Shown piece after piece: positions 11,881-23,123 of a stretch of DNA of 64,000 nt (the stretch's first letter is position 1; each line of letters starts with the position of its first letter). The position numbers and the translations under genes are program-made. Below the pieces are notes generated by a model that had not been told where the DNA came from, searched no databases, and worked only from the letters and a program-made list of their open reading frames with translations. The stretch spans positions 11,609,001-11,673,000 of the forward strand of contig OU015652.1 of NCBI GenBank assembly GCA_907165275.2, written 5' to 3'. The DNA is from Zygaena filipendulae. Lineage: Eukaryota > Arthropoda > Insecta > Lepidoptera > Zygaenidae.

Positions 11881-14676
11881 TTACGTGTGTTTTTTATTAC
11901 TGGGAATCCCTTCTCGGGTGAAGGCCTCCTCCAGTCCCCTCCAAGCTTTGCGGTCTCTTCCCTTCTGTATCCACTCAAGTCCTGCCACCTGGATGATATC
12001 GTCAGTCCATCGTTGGATAGGCCGACCAACATTCCTTTTTCCATCTGGCCCTTTCCATTTTGTTGTTTTCGCAGTCCATCTTCCGTCAGTCAGTCGCGCG
12101 ACGTGTCCTGCCCATTGCCATTTCATTTTTAAGGCGTGTTGCAGTGCATCGGTTACCTTTGTTCTACTTCTAATTATTTCGCTTCTGACCTTATGTATTT
12201 TCTTTATTTTTAAGATGCTTCTTTCCATTCTTCTCTGGCAAATCCTTATTCTATTTCTAATTTTGTTTGTGTATACCCACGTTTGGCAGCCGTATGTTAG
12301 GCATGGTAGCAGACAGGTGTCCATTACAATTTTTTTCAAGTTTATATGGTAGTCTCCTTTAAGTATTTCTTTATGTGCCCAGAATTTCTTCCATGTTATA
12401 TTTACACGTCGTTCTACCTCTTCTTCATTGTGGAGCTTATTGAATGAGACTTTTTTTCCTAAGTAGACATAGCTATTTACATATTCTATCTGTCTATCAC
12501 TCACTTTGATCGATATTTCGCGACTATTAGTTATTATTTTTGTCTTATCGGTATTTAGTTCTAATCCAACTTTAAAGCTTTCCTGGGAGAGTGTATTTAT
12601 CATTTGTTGTAGCTGTATGGCGCTTTCAGAGAAAATGACAATATCGTCAGCGAATCTTAAGTGGTTTAAGTATCTATTGCCAATTCTGATACCTTTTCTT
12701 GACCAGTTAATTTTTTTGAATACTGACTCTAACACTGTAATAAATAATTTTGGTGATAATGGGTCTCCCTGCCGGACGCCTCTTTTTATTTGTATTATTT
12801 CCCCTTTTTGTTCTAATTTCAATCTACTTGTACTTTTTTCATAAATCTTTTTGATAATTGTAATATATTTCTGGTTGATGTTGCATTCTTTGAGGGCTGT
12901 CCAGATAGCATTGTGGCTTATGCAGTCAAATGCCTTGCTGTAGTCTACGAATGCTACATAGAGAGGTCTATTAAACTCATTGAATTTTTCTATAATCTGT
13001 TCTACGGTATGAATATGGTCTATAGTTGAAAAACCAGAGCGGAAGCCTGCCTGTTCAACAGGTTGTTGAGAGTCAATTTCCTTTGTTATTCGACGGAGCA
13101 AAAGTGCAGTGAAGAGTTTGTATATGCTCGGCAGTAAGCTGATCGGTCTGTAATTGGCTATGTTTTTTGGATCTCCCTTTTTGAATAAGAGCACAATATC
13201 AGAACTGCACCATTGTTCTGGCACGGTCTCTGTTTCGAGCACTAAATTAAACAAAGTCTCAATTAAACCGGCAAGAACAATGCATCCTCTCTTTAGGGCT
13301 TCGTTGCTGATCCCGTCTGGACCAGGGCTCTTTTCTGTTTTTAAATGCTTTATGTGATTTATTACTTCGTTCACGTCTATTTCTTCTACGTTGTTTTCCT
13401 TTCCTAGTTCAAGCTCTTTTCTCTCTTCATTTTCACAGTAGTCTTCGTTTCTGTCAGTTCTTCCGTAAAGTTCTCTGTAGAAGTTGGTTGCACTCTCTAG
13501 AATTTCTTTCCTTGATGTTGTTATTTCAGAATTTTTTTCCAGATTTTGTATCCAATCTTTGTGTATTGTTAGTTGCTTGTAAGCTCTTTTTGTACTTCGA
13601 TATTTTTTCAGGTTCTTTTCTATTACATTATGTCTGTGTGCTAGATAGTCTTTCTTGATAGACTTGTTAGTTTCCTTAAATAGTTTACTTAACTCTAATT
13701 TCATTTCTTTAGTTTTATTTGTGGTTTTAATTAATTCTGTCCGTTTTTTTATTAGGTTTTTTGTGCTGTCGCTAAATATTTGGTTTCTCTTATCTGTCTT
13801 GTCCTGCAGTTTTAAACTTTTAATAATCGCTTCCTCAAGCATGTCGTAGTACTTTTGAACGTTATTTCTATTATCCTCGCGAGTGGTATCTCTTAACTCC
13901 TCAGTTTCTTGTCTCAGGTTGGAAAGGTAATCATCTATTTCTTTTTCAGTTCTAGGTGTCTTCTGTGGTTTGATATAGTTGTATCTAGTTTTCTTAGGTA
14001 TCTTCAGTTGGAATGTTGCTCGTACTAGTCTGTGGTCTGAAGGAAAGTTTACATTGTTCAGGACTTCTACATTGGTTATTAATTTGGGTTTGTTAGTTAA
14101 TATAAAATCTATTTCGTTTTTAGTTGAATAATCTGGGGAGTGCCATGTCCATTTCCTGCTCCTTTTCTTTTTGAAATAGGTATTCATAATTGATAAGTTG
14201 TACTCATAAGCGTGGTTTATTAGTAGCTCGCCTCTTTCATTTCGCGTACCATAGCCGTATCTTCCCATTATCATGTTTTCTTCAGGTTTTGGATCCCCTA
14301 TCTTTGCGTTGAAATCTCCTAAAATCACTGTGGTGCTACTTGCAATTGTATGGGCTTTCTCGAGGTCGTTATAGAATATTTGAATTTCTTCTTCGGAACA
14401 GCGTTCTGTTGGCGCGTATATCTGGATTATAGAAATTTTTATTTTATCGACTTGTATTTCTAGCATGGCTACTCTTTCTGATATTCCGTTGAAATTTATT
14501 ATATTCTTTTTCAGATTTTTCTTTATCAGGAAGCCGACTCCATATAGTCCTTTCGTCTCACCTTTGTAACATAGAATATGATTGTGATATTCTTCTATTT
14601 TATCGCCTAATCTTCTAACTTCCGATACTCCGAGTATATCGCAGTCAATTTTTTCAAGTGCATGTGTTAGTTCCAT
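11881..14676 (-). CDS. LINE ORF2: apurinic-type endonuclease plus reverse transcriptase
   Basis: There are 931 residues from the first ATG. Endonuclease residues visible are Glu19 (GVSEVRR), QIYAPT (85-90), GDFNAKIG (Asp121, Asn123) and SDHR (Asp214, His215). RT motifs are SPGPDG (450-455), QAGFRSGFST (542-551), VDYSKAFD (577-584), GVRQGDPLSP (633-642), the catalytic FADD (675-678) and LNTDKTK. The C-terminus carries KWQWAGHVARLTDGRW and GRPIQRWTDD, typical of RTE elements. The protein nicks target DNA and copies the element RNA onto it. The frame is open upstream of this ATG, encoding TLKICTYNVKSLASIERY, whose TYN is the first endonuclease motif. The true product therefore starts further upstream. 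Confidence 0.95.
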   Translation of the reverse strand: MELTHALEKIDCDILGVSEVRRLGDKIEEYHNHILCYKGETKGLYGVGFLIKKNLKKNIINFNGISERVAMLEIQVDKIKISIIQIYAPTERCSEEEIQIFYNDLEKAHTIASSTTVILGDFNAKIGDPKPEENMIMGRYGYGTRNERGELLINHAYEYNLSIMNTYFKKKRSRKWTWHSPDYSTKNEIDFILTNKPKLITNVEVLNNVNFPSDHRLVRATFQLKIPKKTRYNYIKPQKTPRTEKEIDDYLSNLRQETEELRDTTREDNRNNVQKYYDMLEEAIIKSLKLQDKTDKRNQIFSDSTKNLIKKRTELIKTTNKTKEMKLELSKLFKETNKSIKKDYLAHRHNVIEKNLKKYRSTKRAYKQLTIHKDWIQNLEKNSEITTSRKEILESATNFYRELYGRTDRNEDYCENEERKELELGKENNVEEIDVNEVINHIKHLKTEKSPGPDGISNEALKRGCIVLAGLIETLFNLVLETETVPEQWCSSDIVLLFKKGDPKNIANYRPISLLPSIYKLFTALLLRRITKEIDSQQPVEQAGFRSGFSTIDHIHTVEQIIEKFNEFNRPLYVAFVDYSKAFDCISHNAIWTALKECNINQKYITIIKKIYEKSTSRLKLEQKGEIIQIKRGVRQGDPLSPKLFITVLESVFKKINWSRKGIRIGNRYLNHLRFADDIVIFSESAIQLQQMINTLSQESFKVGLELNTDKTKIITNSREISIKVSDRQIEYVNSYVYLGKKVSFNKLHNEEEVERRVNITWKKFWAHKEILKGDYHINLKKIVMDTCLLPCLTYGCQTWVYTNKIRNRIRICQRRMERSILKIKKIHKVRSEIIRSRTKVTDALQHALKMKWQWAGHVARLTDGRWTAKTTKWKGPDGKRNVGRPIQRWTDDIIQVAGLEWIQKGRDRKAWRGLEEAFTREGIPSNKKHT

Positions 14677-14914
14677 ATATCTCTCTATAGAAGCCAGTGA
14701 TTTTACATTGTAGGTACAAATTTTTAATGTTTTGATTTTCTCTTTTAGTTTAGTTTTTGGTTTTAAATTTGAATTTACTTGGTTGAGTGGAGGTGGAGGG
14801 TGTTGGTCTAATTCCCCACGGTGACCAGCCGGCTTGGGGAATATTTGGTTGTTTTCGTGGTTTTTGTCGTTTGTGATAAATGTTTGGTTTCCAGTTTGAA
14901 GTTGGTTGGAATTT

Positions 14915-15685
14915 TTAGTTGTTTTTTTCTCCGATGTTAGATGTCGAGTTGGACCTGGAGCGAAAAAGATCGTATCTTTTGTTGATTTTTTTGGGTGCTT
15001 CTTTTTCTTTGGTTACATCATCCCTTATAAATCCAGTTAATGGTGATTTTGAAGGTGATCTTTTCCTTTTTATTTCTGTTGTTTCTTTATTTTTAACTAT
15101 AAGTTTATCGTATCTTATGAACGCTATTTTTCCGTTTTTTTCTTCTTGCGTTTTTCTTTGTTTCAGCTCCTTTCTCAATGTTAGGATCTCTTTTGGGTAG
15201 TCTTCAGTGGCGTAAATATTTGGTGGAAAGTTTTTGTTATTTTTTAATAGCTCGTATTTACGCCACGTTAGGGTAAAGGTTATTAATATTGGCCTGTTTT
15301 TCTTATCATCTTTCTTTCCAATTCTCCTCAGGTTGCCAATTTCCCATTTATCCCATTCTTGTATTTCTTTATTTTTCTGGCTGATTTCGTTTAGGATCTG
15401 GATAACGTTATTTCGGAGTTCATTTGCATTGTTTTCATTTTCAGCGACACCATGTAAGATTACATTGTTCTTTCTTGCTTCTCTCTCCAAATTTTGTACT
15501 TTAAATTTCAAATTTATTACTTCTTGTTTGAGATTTTTATTCTCTTCCAACAGTGGTGTTAGTTTTTCGTCTACAGTTTTAGAGAGATTAGTGTTTAGTG
15601 TTTCGACTAGTACTTCAGTTTGATGTTTAAATTCAAGTTTCATTTCTTCCATTTTTTCCAATATCAGTTTGAATTGAGGGTCCAT
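14915..15685 (-). CDS. LINE ORF1 protein, coiled coil plus L1 ORF1-like domain
   Basis: There are 256 residues. Residues 1-75 form a coiled coil (LLEENKNLKQEVINLKFKVQ). Residues 75-190 resemble the RNA-binding region of L1-type ORF1 proteins (ARKNNVILHGVAENENNANE, then GNLRRIGKKDDKKNRPILIT). The C-terminal 60 residues are basic and Ser/Lys/Arg-rich. ORF1 proteins of this kind bind element RNA and form trimers. The assignment rests on layout and motif style and was not checked by search. Confidence 0.85.
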   Translation of the reverse strand: MDPQFKLILEKMEEMKLEFKHQTEVLVETLNTNLSKTVDEKLTPLLEENKNLKQEVINLKFKVQNLEREARKNNVILHGVAENENNANELRNNVIQILNEISQKNKEIQEWDKWEIGNLRRIGKKDDKKNRPILITFTLTWRKYELLKNNKNFPPNIYATEDYPKEILTLRKELKQRKTQEEKNGKIAFIRYDKLIVKNKETTEIKRKRSPSKSPLTGFIRDDVTKEKEAPKKINKRYDLFRSRSNSTSNIGEKNN

Positions 15686-16101
15686 TTCTAATAATTGGTA
15701 GAATTAATTTATTTATTCCGCGGCAACACTTTTTATGCTGTAACTCAGTTTGCTGTTCTGTGTGGGTTTGTTACCACGTTGAGTACGCGGCTTTATGTTT
15801 TTGTTTGCTCGCAACACTGGTCTGTGATGTGATGACAACTGTCAATTGACCGGAAGTCTAATTAGACACTTTTGAGGTTATTTTGCTTTCTATATTGTCA
15901 CTTCACTTTTATTGCATGAGATTGTAGTGTTTTAGAGAACTTTCTGTTTGCAATGATTATTTAAGGAGAAACTTCAGGTTTTTGTCTATGTTTTGGTACA
16001 CTTCAACACTAGTTTCGGGCAGATGTTTTGCACTATTTTGATTATAATTCGGGAGTGATTAATTACGCGTGTTGCTGTCAAGGCGATGAAACCAACTTTT
16101 C

Positions 16102-16115
16102 AGATATAATGTATA
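16102..16115. repeat. Target-site duplication, right copy of the RTE LINE
   Basis: This is the second AGATATAATGTATA. It marks the 5' end of the element and shows that insertion was full-length or nearly so. Confidence 0.88.
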
Positions 16116-16519
16116 CGTACGTATTATGCACAACTTATTTATTGTAGTCATTTATCTACTGACTTATAGTATAGGTATGATTAATTATTTATTATTATCA
16201 TAGACGACGTATTCGATCATTCGTTGGATAAAGTGCGATCGATGCCGTTGCTAGAAAAACAAAAATACATTATTATATGTAAAATTTATCTATTTTTATT
16301 TACTTTACCTACATCGTGTAGCGCGAATTTTATTTGTTTCATTTCAAAATGTCAAGGCAAAGGATTTTATTTGTAAAAATGTTAGGTGCTAGCTAAACAT
16401 ATCCTAAATATTACTTCAGTGATTGAAGGACACAGTAGTTAAACTGTCGGGCTTTTTAAGTTTTAAATTTCCAGCCATTTTAAATGTACAGACACCGTAC
16501 CACATGCACACTGTTTACG

Positions 16520-16684
16520 GTTTACTTATCCTAACTAAAATTATAAATGCGAATGTGGATCTGTTTGTTAGCCGATCATCATGCAATTCTGCATACAGGA
16601 CAGGACATAGGGTACTTTTCACTTAAAAATCCCTGGGGGAACTCCGAAATTTACGAGGGAGATACCCGGGGCAAACAGCTCTAG
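16520..16684 (+). repeat. CCGCGG-type repeat, degraded
   Basis: AACTAAAATTATAAATGCGA at the left, CATAGGGTACTTTTCACTTA in the body and GGGGCAAACAGCTCTAG at the right. Confidence 0.6.
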
Positions 16685-17455
16685 AATACCCTTCAATAAA
16701 ATTGGAAATATTCACATTTCATTTCAAACTAAATATTTATGATAGGTAGGTATGTATAATTGATAAATATGCAGACGCCGTCGCGTCGTCTGGTTCTGTG
16801 CAAAACAATCGAGGAGCAACGAACTGCCCTGCAAGGGTCCTCGCTAGTCGCTACACTACACTCGGCACTGCGCGACAACGGAAAGTGTTTCGGAACTATG
16901 TATAATAATGCTCGGATACGCATCACCATCACAGAGCGCCTACGCTACTACATAATATGTGACTAACACTATCTACATACGATCCGACTCGTGATTTTAA
17001 ATATCAATCGGTATCAGTAGAGTCCTCAGACTCTAATCTAGATTTCTCTCGCACGAAATGTTTCGCCTTCAAATCTAAGGAAACCAGTTTTGACCGTGCC
17101 CAAAAAATTGTTTTAGTTGTTATTCACATTTATTCGCTCAAAATGTTTAACATTTTGTGCATGGAGATTGTTTTTCTTGACCTTTCACGTTCATAGTACG
17201 TATTTGGAACTCACCATAAAATGCTTTATTTTTTCGAAGTCAAAGTTTGACCCTGGTTTATTGTTGCCATACAAATTCTTATGGGTAATTTTAAATAAGG
17301 GAAGGATGTTTGTGTATGGATGTGCCTAATGGCTAATACCTATGAATTATAATTTTTGTTTAACAATTTCTTTCACTCGTGGATTCGATATTATATTTTT
17401 CGTTTTTACATTTTCAGTCATCGATCTTTCCTCTTAGCGTCGTCTAAGTGCAATT

Positions 17456-17715
17456 GTAACGGGAGCGCTCATATCCCGCTCGAGCTGGATGAATGATATG
17501 GCTCGATCGCCATAAAGGGGAAGCTTCTCGCAGGGCGAGGTGGTATGGTATGCCCGGGGAACCGCGACTCCGACTGTAGATCGTCGGAGGTTTTAGGTAT
17601 ACATATATGCAGCGCAGGCGTGTGTAAACTTCGTTAGCGCGATTCAGGATTTCCATTTAGGTAGTATTCGTCGCTTCGTTGTAGTTCGTGACTTGTAGCG
17701 TAGAGGTCGCCACAC
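17456..17715 (-). mobile_element. 260-bp dispersed repeat (GATCTACAGTCGGAG), copy 1
   Basis: On the minus strand it matches 43200-43430: CCTCCGACGATCTACAGTCG, CCCCGGGCATA, AAGCTTCCCCTTT, CGAGCCATATCAT. It is GC-richer than its surroundings. The class is unknown, since no inverted ends or RT motif are visible. Confidence 0.7.
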
Positions 17716-18393
17716 AAAATCGCTGTGGGAATCGCCTAAATACTGTCGAGACATTCTTCGTATTAATTGGTTCGATCGATGGCTTCTATCGCAATACCTT
17801 GCGATAATATCGCCAGTGACAAGTGTTCTTCTTTCGCCATATTAGGTATATTTAGAACTATTGACAGTTCGTTTTAAAATGTCGAAATATTGAATTCGAA
17901 TGGCTATATCAGAATAAAGAGAAGAGTTATATTTTAACAAACAAATAGCGGTTACTAGCAACGTTATAGATAATAATGTAACATTGATGTAAGAAAGTAA
18001 AAATATTCTCGGAAAATGAAAAAGCATAATATGTAATATGTATTTAACTATTTTACGTATATTTAGATAGGAGCGAGCCATACGTTTCTGTTAGGGGATA
18101 CGTAAAGTTTAAATTATATTACCTCCTCGTCTAAAAACGTTTTAAAAGACGATTCAGCCAATTCCCATAATCAGCTATGACACGTGTCTGTGTTGTACGA
18201 GCATACACAAAGCGAAGCCGCACATGTCTCAAACAGACACACGTCGCGTCGCCATGATGGCATCGCGCATCTATATGAAAATACAAAATATCCCTTTATT
18301 TTATTTATCTCTGTTTAGTTCTTTTAAACTAAGTAGGTACTGCTACGAATTTTGATGCGGTTTCTCTAGTACCTATCATTTGCAGATGTTCGA

Positions 18394-18428
18394 AATTCAC
18401 GCGGCTGAATCCGCGGGAAACAGCTAGT
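18394..18428 (+). repeat. CCGCGG-type repeat, end fragment
   Basis: CGGCTGAATCCGCGGGAAAC followed by AGCTAGT is the family's right end only. Confidence 0.55.
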
Positions 18429-19751
18429 TGAAGTTAGTATAAGTTGAAGTTTTAGTTGATTAGTAGTCGACTAAACAGTAGTTTAATATTTATGTTTAGT
18501 TTTGTTTAATATTATCGCCAATGTTTCACTTTAGCACAATGTTGTTTTCCTCTTGCGCACACGCGCGCACGTGCCGTTGTTCCGATTAACATAATTTACA
18601 CCAAAACCGCGCACTTTATTATTTTTTTTATTGATAAGACTTTATGATAATATAATAATTATGTATTATCACAATTTTCAATTATACAATATAAAAAGTT
18701 GAAACAAAAAGCGCACCTACTGCAGAACTACCGTAAATGTGTTATTATATATTCTCGTATTGATTTCTTTTTGAATGAAACACATATTATACGTATCTTA
18801 GAAGATATGATTTTTTCCGGAGATTTTCCTCCATGGGACCTTATTATATGCTGTCAACCAATAGGTACGCAAATCGCAATGCAAATGCTTATAAATGTGC
18901 AGTCTCCATATCCATGAAAATATAATATACAACGTGTTAATGAATTAACTGAAAACCTGATACACCCCATTTAAAAAAATAAACAATAATATGATTAAAA
19001 TATATTTTATGTCAAAAAAATGTATACTTTAAAAGTTATTCAACATTAGTTTGGAGGTGACCTATCTACGAAATTGCAAGCGATACGCCCGCACCTACCG
19101 GTTCGAATTTTTTTGCGGCGGGCGGCGTATACGCGCCAAATATTGTTTTTTTAATTAATAATTTAGACATGGGCTAGTAAAAATGAAAAAAAAATATAAC
19201 TTTTATTTAACCTAAGTGATATAAATATATTAAGTGTAGTAATGATCATGATCGGATAAAAATTTTTGACACTTTTGCCTTGCTAAATTGAAATAAATGC
19301 CTAAATTAATAAATATAGGGACCAGCATGACTGGTTTTCTCCAATAATTTGTATGTAAAATAGCTAGTACTATTTGTCCGTGTCAAATGACATATAGGTG
19401 CAAATTGTCAAATACTTTGATTTTGCTTGTGTAGTCGAGGATTGACATCGCCAATGTTTGTCTGCCTCTGCGCAACGGAAGTCGGCTATTTAACGCATAA
19501 CATACGTTCTAATAATACGCTAGAATATTTGGTATCAAATCGGTCTTGTTAGCTCATCGACTATTTTATGCGCGCACTAAATTATAATCTAGCATTTGGC
19601 GATCTTTTGGCGTTCCAGCTTGCCACGAATGTTTCCTATTGGTTACAAATGGGAATTTTTGTATGGATATTGTTATAAATTCCATTTTTTCCAGATTGTT
19701 CCATTTGTTACCAGTCAAACTGGGAATTACTACTAAAATTTAAGTACATAT

Positions 19752-20189
19752 AATCCCACCAAAAACATTTTCATGTAAAATGACGCCAAGACGAGTCCAT
19801 ATGACGGGCACTGTCAAAAAGTTATCAGATCACATGTAGAGCCAAGCTTAAAACTCTGCACACCCTAACTCTACAAGGTCTAACTTCTCAAACTCTACAC
19901 TTTAGTCAGAATATGTGGCTTGGCCATTTCGCTCCATTCACATGAGCGTAAGGTGAAAAATTTATCTACTGTTAATAATTTTTCTGTTAATATACAAAGG
20001 TTCTTGCTGTAACGAAACAGCAAAGCCACATACTCAGACTAATGTGTAGAGTTTGAGAAGTTAGGCCTTGTAGAATTAGGGTGTGTAGAGTTATAAGTTT
20101 GGCTCTACATGTGATCTGATAACTTTTTGACAGTGCCTGTCATATGGACTCGTCTTGGCGTTTTACATGAAAATGTTTTTGGTGGGATT
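19752..20189. mobile_element. 438-bp foldback element with about 172-bp inverted arms
   Basis: Arms at 19752-19925 and 20018-20189 begin AATCCCACCAAAAACATTTT and match at roughly nine of ten positions by eye. The unique centre is about 90 bases. There is no ORF, and no clear target-site duplication could be set. Confidence 0.85.
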
Positions 20190-23123
20190 TAATTTCTTTT
20201 TGTAAGTCAAAATTGCGGAATTCTCTTAAAAACTTCCATCCCTTAGTTTAAGGGGTTGGGGAATAAAAGTTACAAGTTTTATATTTTTTTTGTTGTTTAT
20301 GTACTAATACTAGCTTACATGCCAAATTTCAGCTTTCTAGGACATTAGGAAATACCCTAAGAATTTTGATGATTATCAATGAGTCAGTGACGTAATCAGG
20401 GTTTTTTAGTTATCAATAAAATCTAAAGTAAAGCTATGTAATTAAAACTATATATGTTCAATAAGTCTGCTATTGACAACATATCCCGAGAATTTTGTTT
20501 ATCTAGTATAATCCAAACGCAAGTTATAAGGGTTCAAAAAAACGACGAAGCACTTCGAGAAAAGATAGGTAGTGCTCCCGCTTCGCTTGAATCGTCTTGG
20601 CGGGGGCACTACCGTGCCCTCAGATAAAGGTTACATTTTAGTCTCACGTTTGTTCCTATAATTTAAGTCTTTATCTACTTTCTTTGTCTAGCCACCGTTT
20701 TTAGATTGCTATAATATCATAGAGCTAATTGACTCTAATTCGGTTATGGAAATCACCGACACAAATGTCGATAATAATTTGAATGCGCATATAAATAAAT
20801 GTTAATAAAATGTATAAATTTAGTATTATAGATAGGAATGTGGCAATGAATGATTCGTGGATTAACCGTTAACTATAAATCAAAAATATCTATATGACGT
20901 TACAATATAGTATTTTATAGAGAGAGCTAGAGTTGAGTTATGCGGAAATGCACCGGTCGGGAACGCGAACGCTCTGAAACATCGGCTATTAAAATGCAGT
21001 CCAAACATGCCGAAATGAAATATCTTTCGGCTTGAAGTCCACGCTATACCCGACGGGGCCAACATTTAATATTCTAACTTTATTAGTTCCTGTAGGTACA
21101 TATGGTATAGCTAGAAGCGTCGCGCCTAAATCCAGCCCGGTAAAGAAATAATCCAGCAAATTGAGCTCACTTAGAATCATATTTCCATTGATAAAAAAGT
21201 TTTTATAACGTGTATGTAGAGTTTATGGCTTGCCTCTCATATAGGTTTTATGAAGTTCTTTGGAGACGAAATATTTTTTTTATTGCTCATTCGTTATTCG
21301 CTCAGTGTGATCTATAAGAGTTCAGCGTTTTAAATGTTTTCATTTGTAACACATAGGTATTTACAAATAACGTAAATAAATGTGTAAACAGAATTTTCAG
21401 CCGTAATTATTCCGATATCTTCACACATAAGCTCTTCATCCTTTAAGCTACTTTCGCAAACGCCTGGAGAACTGAAGCGTGATATAATTAGACCATTGAT
21501 AAGATCCTTGAAATCCTTCCCTTCCCTTTTCGGAGTTTATAATTCAATTAGTGCTGTCTGCGAAAATCTCGCAAGTTTTGGCTGGCTAAGTAGTGGGTAC
21601 AATAAAGGTTTAGATATTTCTTTTGTTTGTATACATATATCAATGTTTGTATACAACATATTCTTTATGCATCTTCCTTCAACGGAAGCTGTTATTTTTT
21701 TCTTTAATGTACTGAAAATAGCATTCTCTTGCACTACGAGTGTTCGTTTGACAAGCCGCTGGCAATGCAACGTTTGAGAGCTTTCTCAAGTTTGCGGAGT
21801 TCTAGGGGTTGGTTACTGAACTGGCTTATTAAAATATCCTTTGTTGCATGTATTATGTAGGTATTATATTTCACTCGGAAAACTTGTGTGTCTTCAGTAT
21901 AAACTGTTTCTGGCCCTGGCTTATATTATACGGAGATTAGAGGAAATACATACATAATGTGGTAAAAAAGAATATAATATAACCTTCAATAAAAATTTTA
22001 AGTAAGTAAGTCATGCGGATTATAGCAAGCCACCATGCAAGCTGAATCTCTAGAATAGGAATGGCACGAAAATAGCAACATTAAACACAGTGTTAGCTCA
22101 GACGAAATAAAAACTCAAGATGAAGCGCTGTCAACAAAAAAGTGAAGCCGGTTTCGTAAACATGTGGGCATTTAATGAGTGTTGCCGTGCAGTGAAAACT
22201 TATTACCCAAAATTGTTAAGTTCTAGAAAGATGAATGGATAAGTAAATAGATAACTTATTATTTTTTTAAGTTGTGTACCTCGGTTGTATATTCGACTAC
22301 CTTAAAAATATAGGTTTCGAAGTTATGATAAAACATGGAAAATAAACATTAACGCCTATTTACACTCACATTAATTTTATGAATATTAAAAAAGTTAAAA
22401 TCGAAATAGGTAAATTAACGTGTTACATTACGTTCCTGGTCACATTAACTTACCCAAAAAACGGGGACTATTGTGACGCTCACTATTAGCAACACTTATG
22501 AAAGTTGTGGAGGTTTTGTGTTCCAAGTTGTCATAAATTAATAAAATTGATATTTTATTAAAAATTTGGTTCTATCCTGCTTTTTATTTTTCGAAGATTG
22601 GTTTTGACACCCTCTCACTACGAAATTAGGCGTTTTTTCTTTAAAAAATTGGAATTATTACAGCGTGACACTCCGCGCGACGGAATAGCTCGACTGACAA
22701 GGTAAGGCGTAGTTTCGTTATATGTGTGTGCGTGTAACTGTGCATGTACACGCCGAGGCGTAGTTTTATCGGCTTCACTTCGTTGTTCACAGCGCTCCGT
22801 CTTGACTTTATTTCGTCTGAGAGTGTTAGGTGGAATTTGCTATATAAATAATGTTCGAACTGGGATTGTGGCACGCATGTCATGTAGGATTACAGGGAAT
22901 TTAATGTATTCCCAGACAAATTTAGGTTTCCCTCCACATTTGCATATTTCAAAGACGCATTAATTTAAAATGAATACAATTTGTCTATTGAGTTGGCGCG
23001 AGTTTAAATATCGAGGAGGTTTGACTTCAGTTAAAACACCCCTAAATTCCGCCGTATGATGGAATACGACGGTCGAGCAATGCGTGCGCGCTTCGGTTAC
23101 ATCGCCATCATAGTTGTCACACA

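Larger units (their letters stand above)
11811..16101 (-). mobile_element. Full-length RTE-clade non-LTR retrotransposon with two intact ORFs
   Basis: The element is 4291 bp and flanked by an identical 14-bp sequence, AGATATAATGTATA, at 11797-11810 and 16102-16115, which I read as the target-site duplication. On the minus strand it runs from a roughly 415-base 5' untranslated region (16101-15686) through ORF1 and ORF2. A short 3' untranslated region follows, with AATAAAGGC and a (TTA)n tail at 11811-11835, as in RTE elements. Both ORFs are free of stops, so the copy looks young. The RT and C-terminal sequences resemble RTE elements of butterflies (HmRTE type), from memory of the family. Confidence 0.93.
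16116..19751. other. No gene seen
   Basis: Contains two CCGCGG-type fragments and one copy of the 260-bp repeat. Otherwise nothing supported. Confidence 0.6.

Noticed and set aside
11885..12352. 155-codon open frame on the plus strand
   Set aside because: Antisense shadow of the LINE ORF2 C-terminal region.
14920..14935. Canonical -1 slippery heptamer A AAA AAC at the end of LINE ORF1
   Set aside because: It is in the right phase for -1 slippage, but ORF2 is in the +1 frame and the -1 frame soon meets a stop, so it cannot join ORF1 to ORF2.
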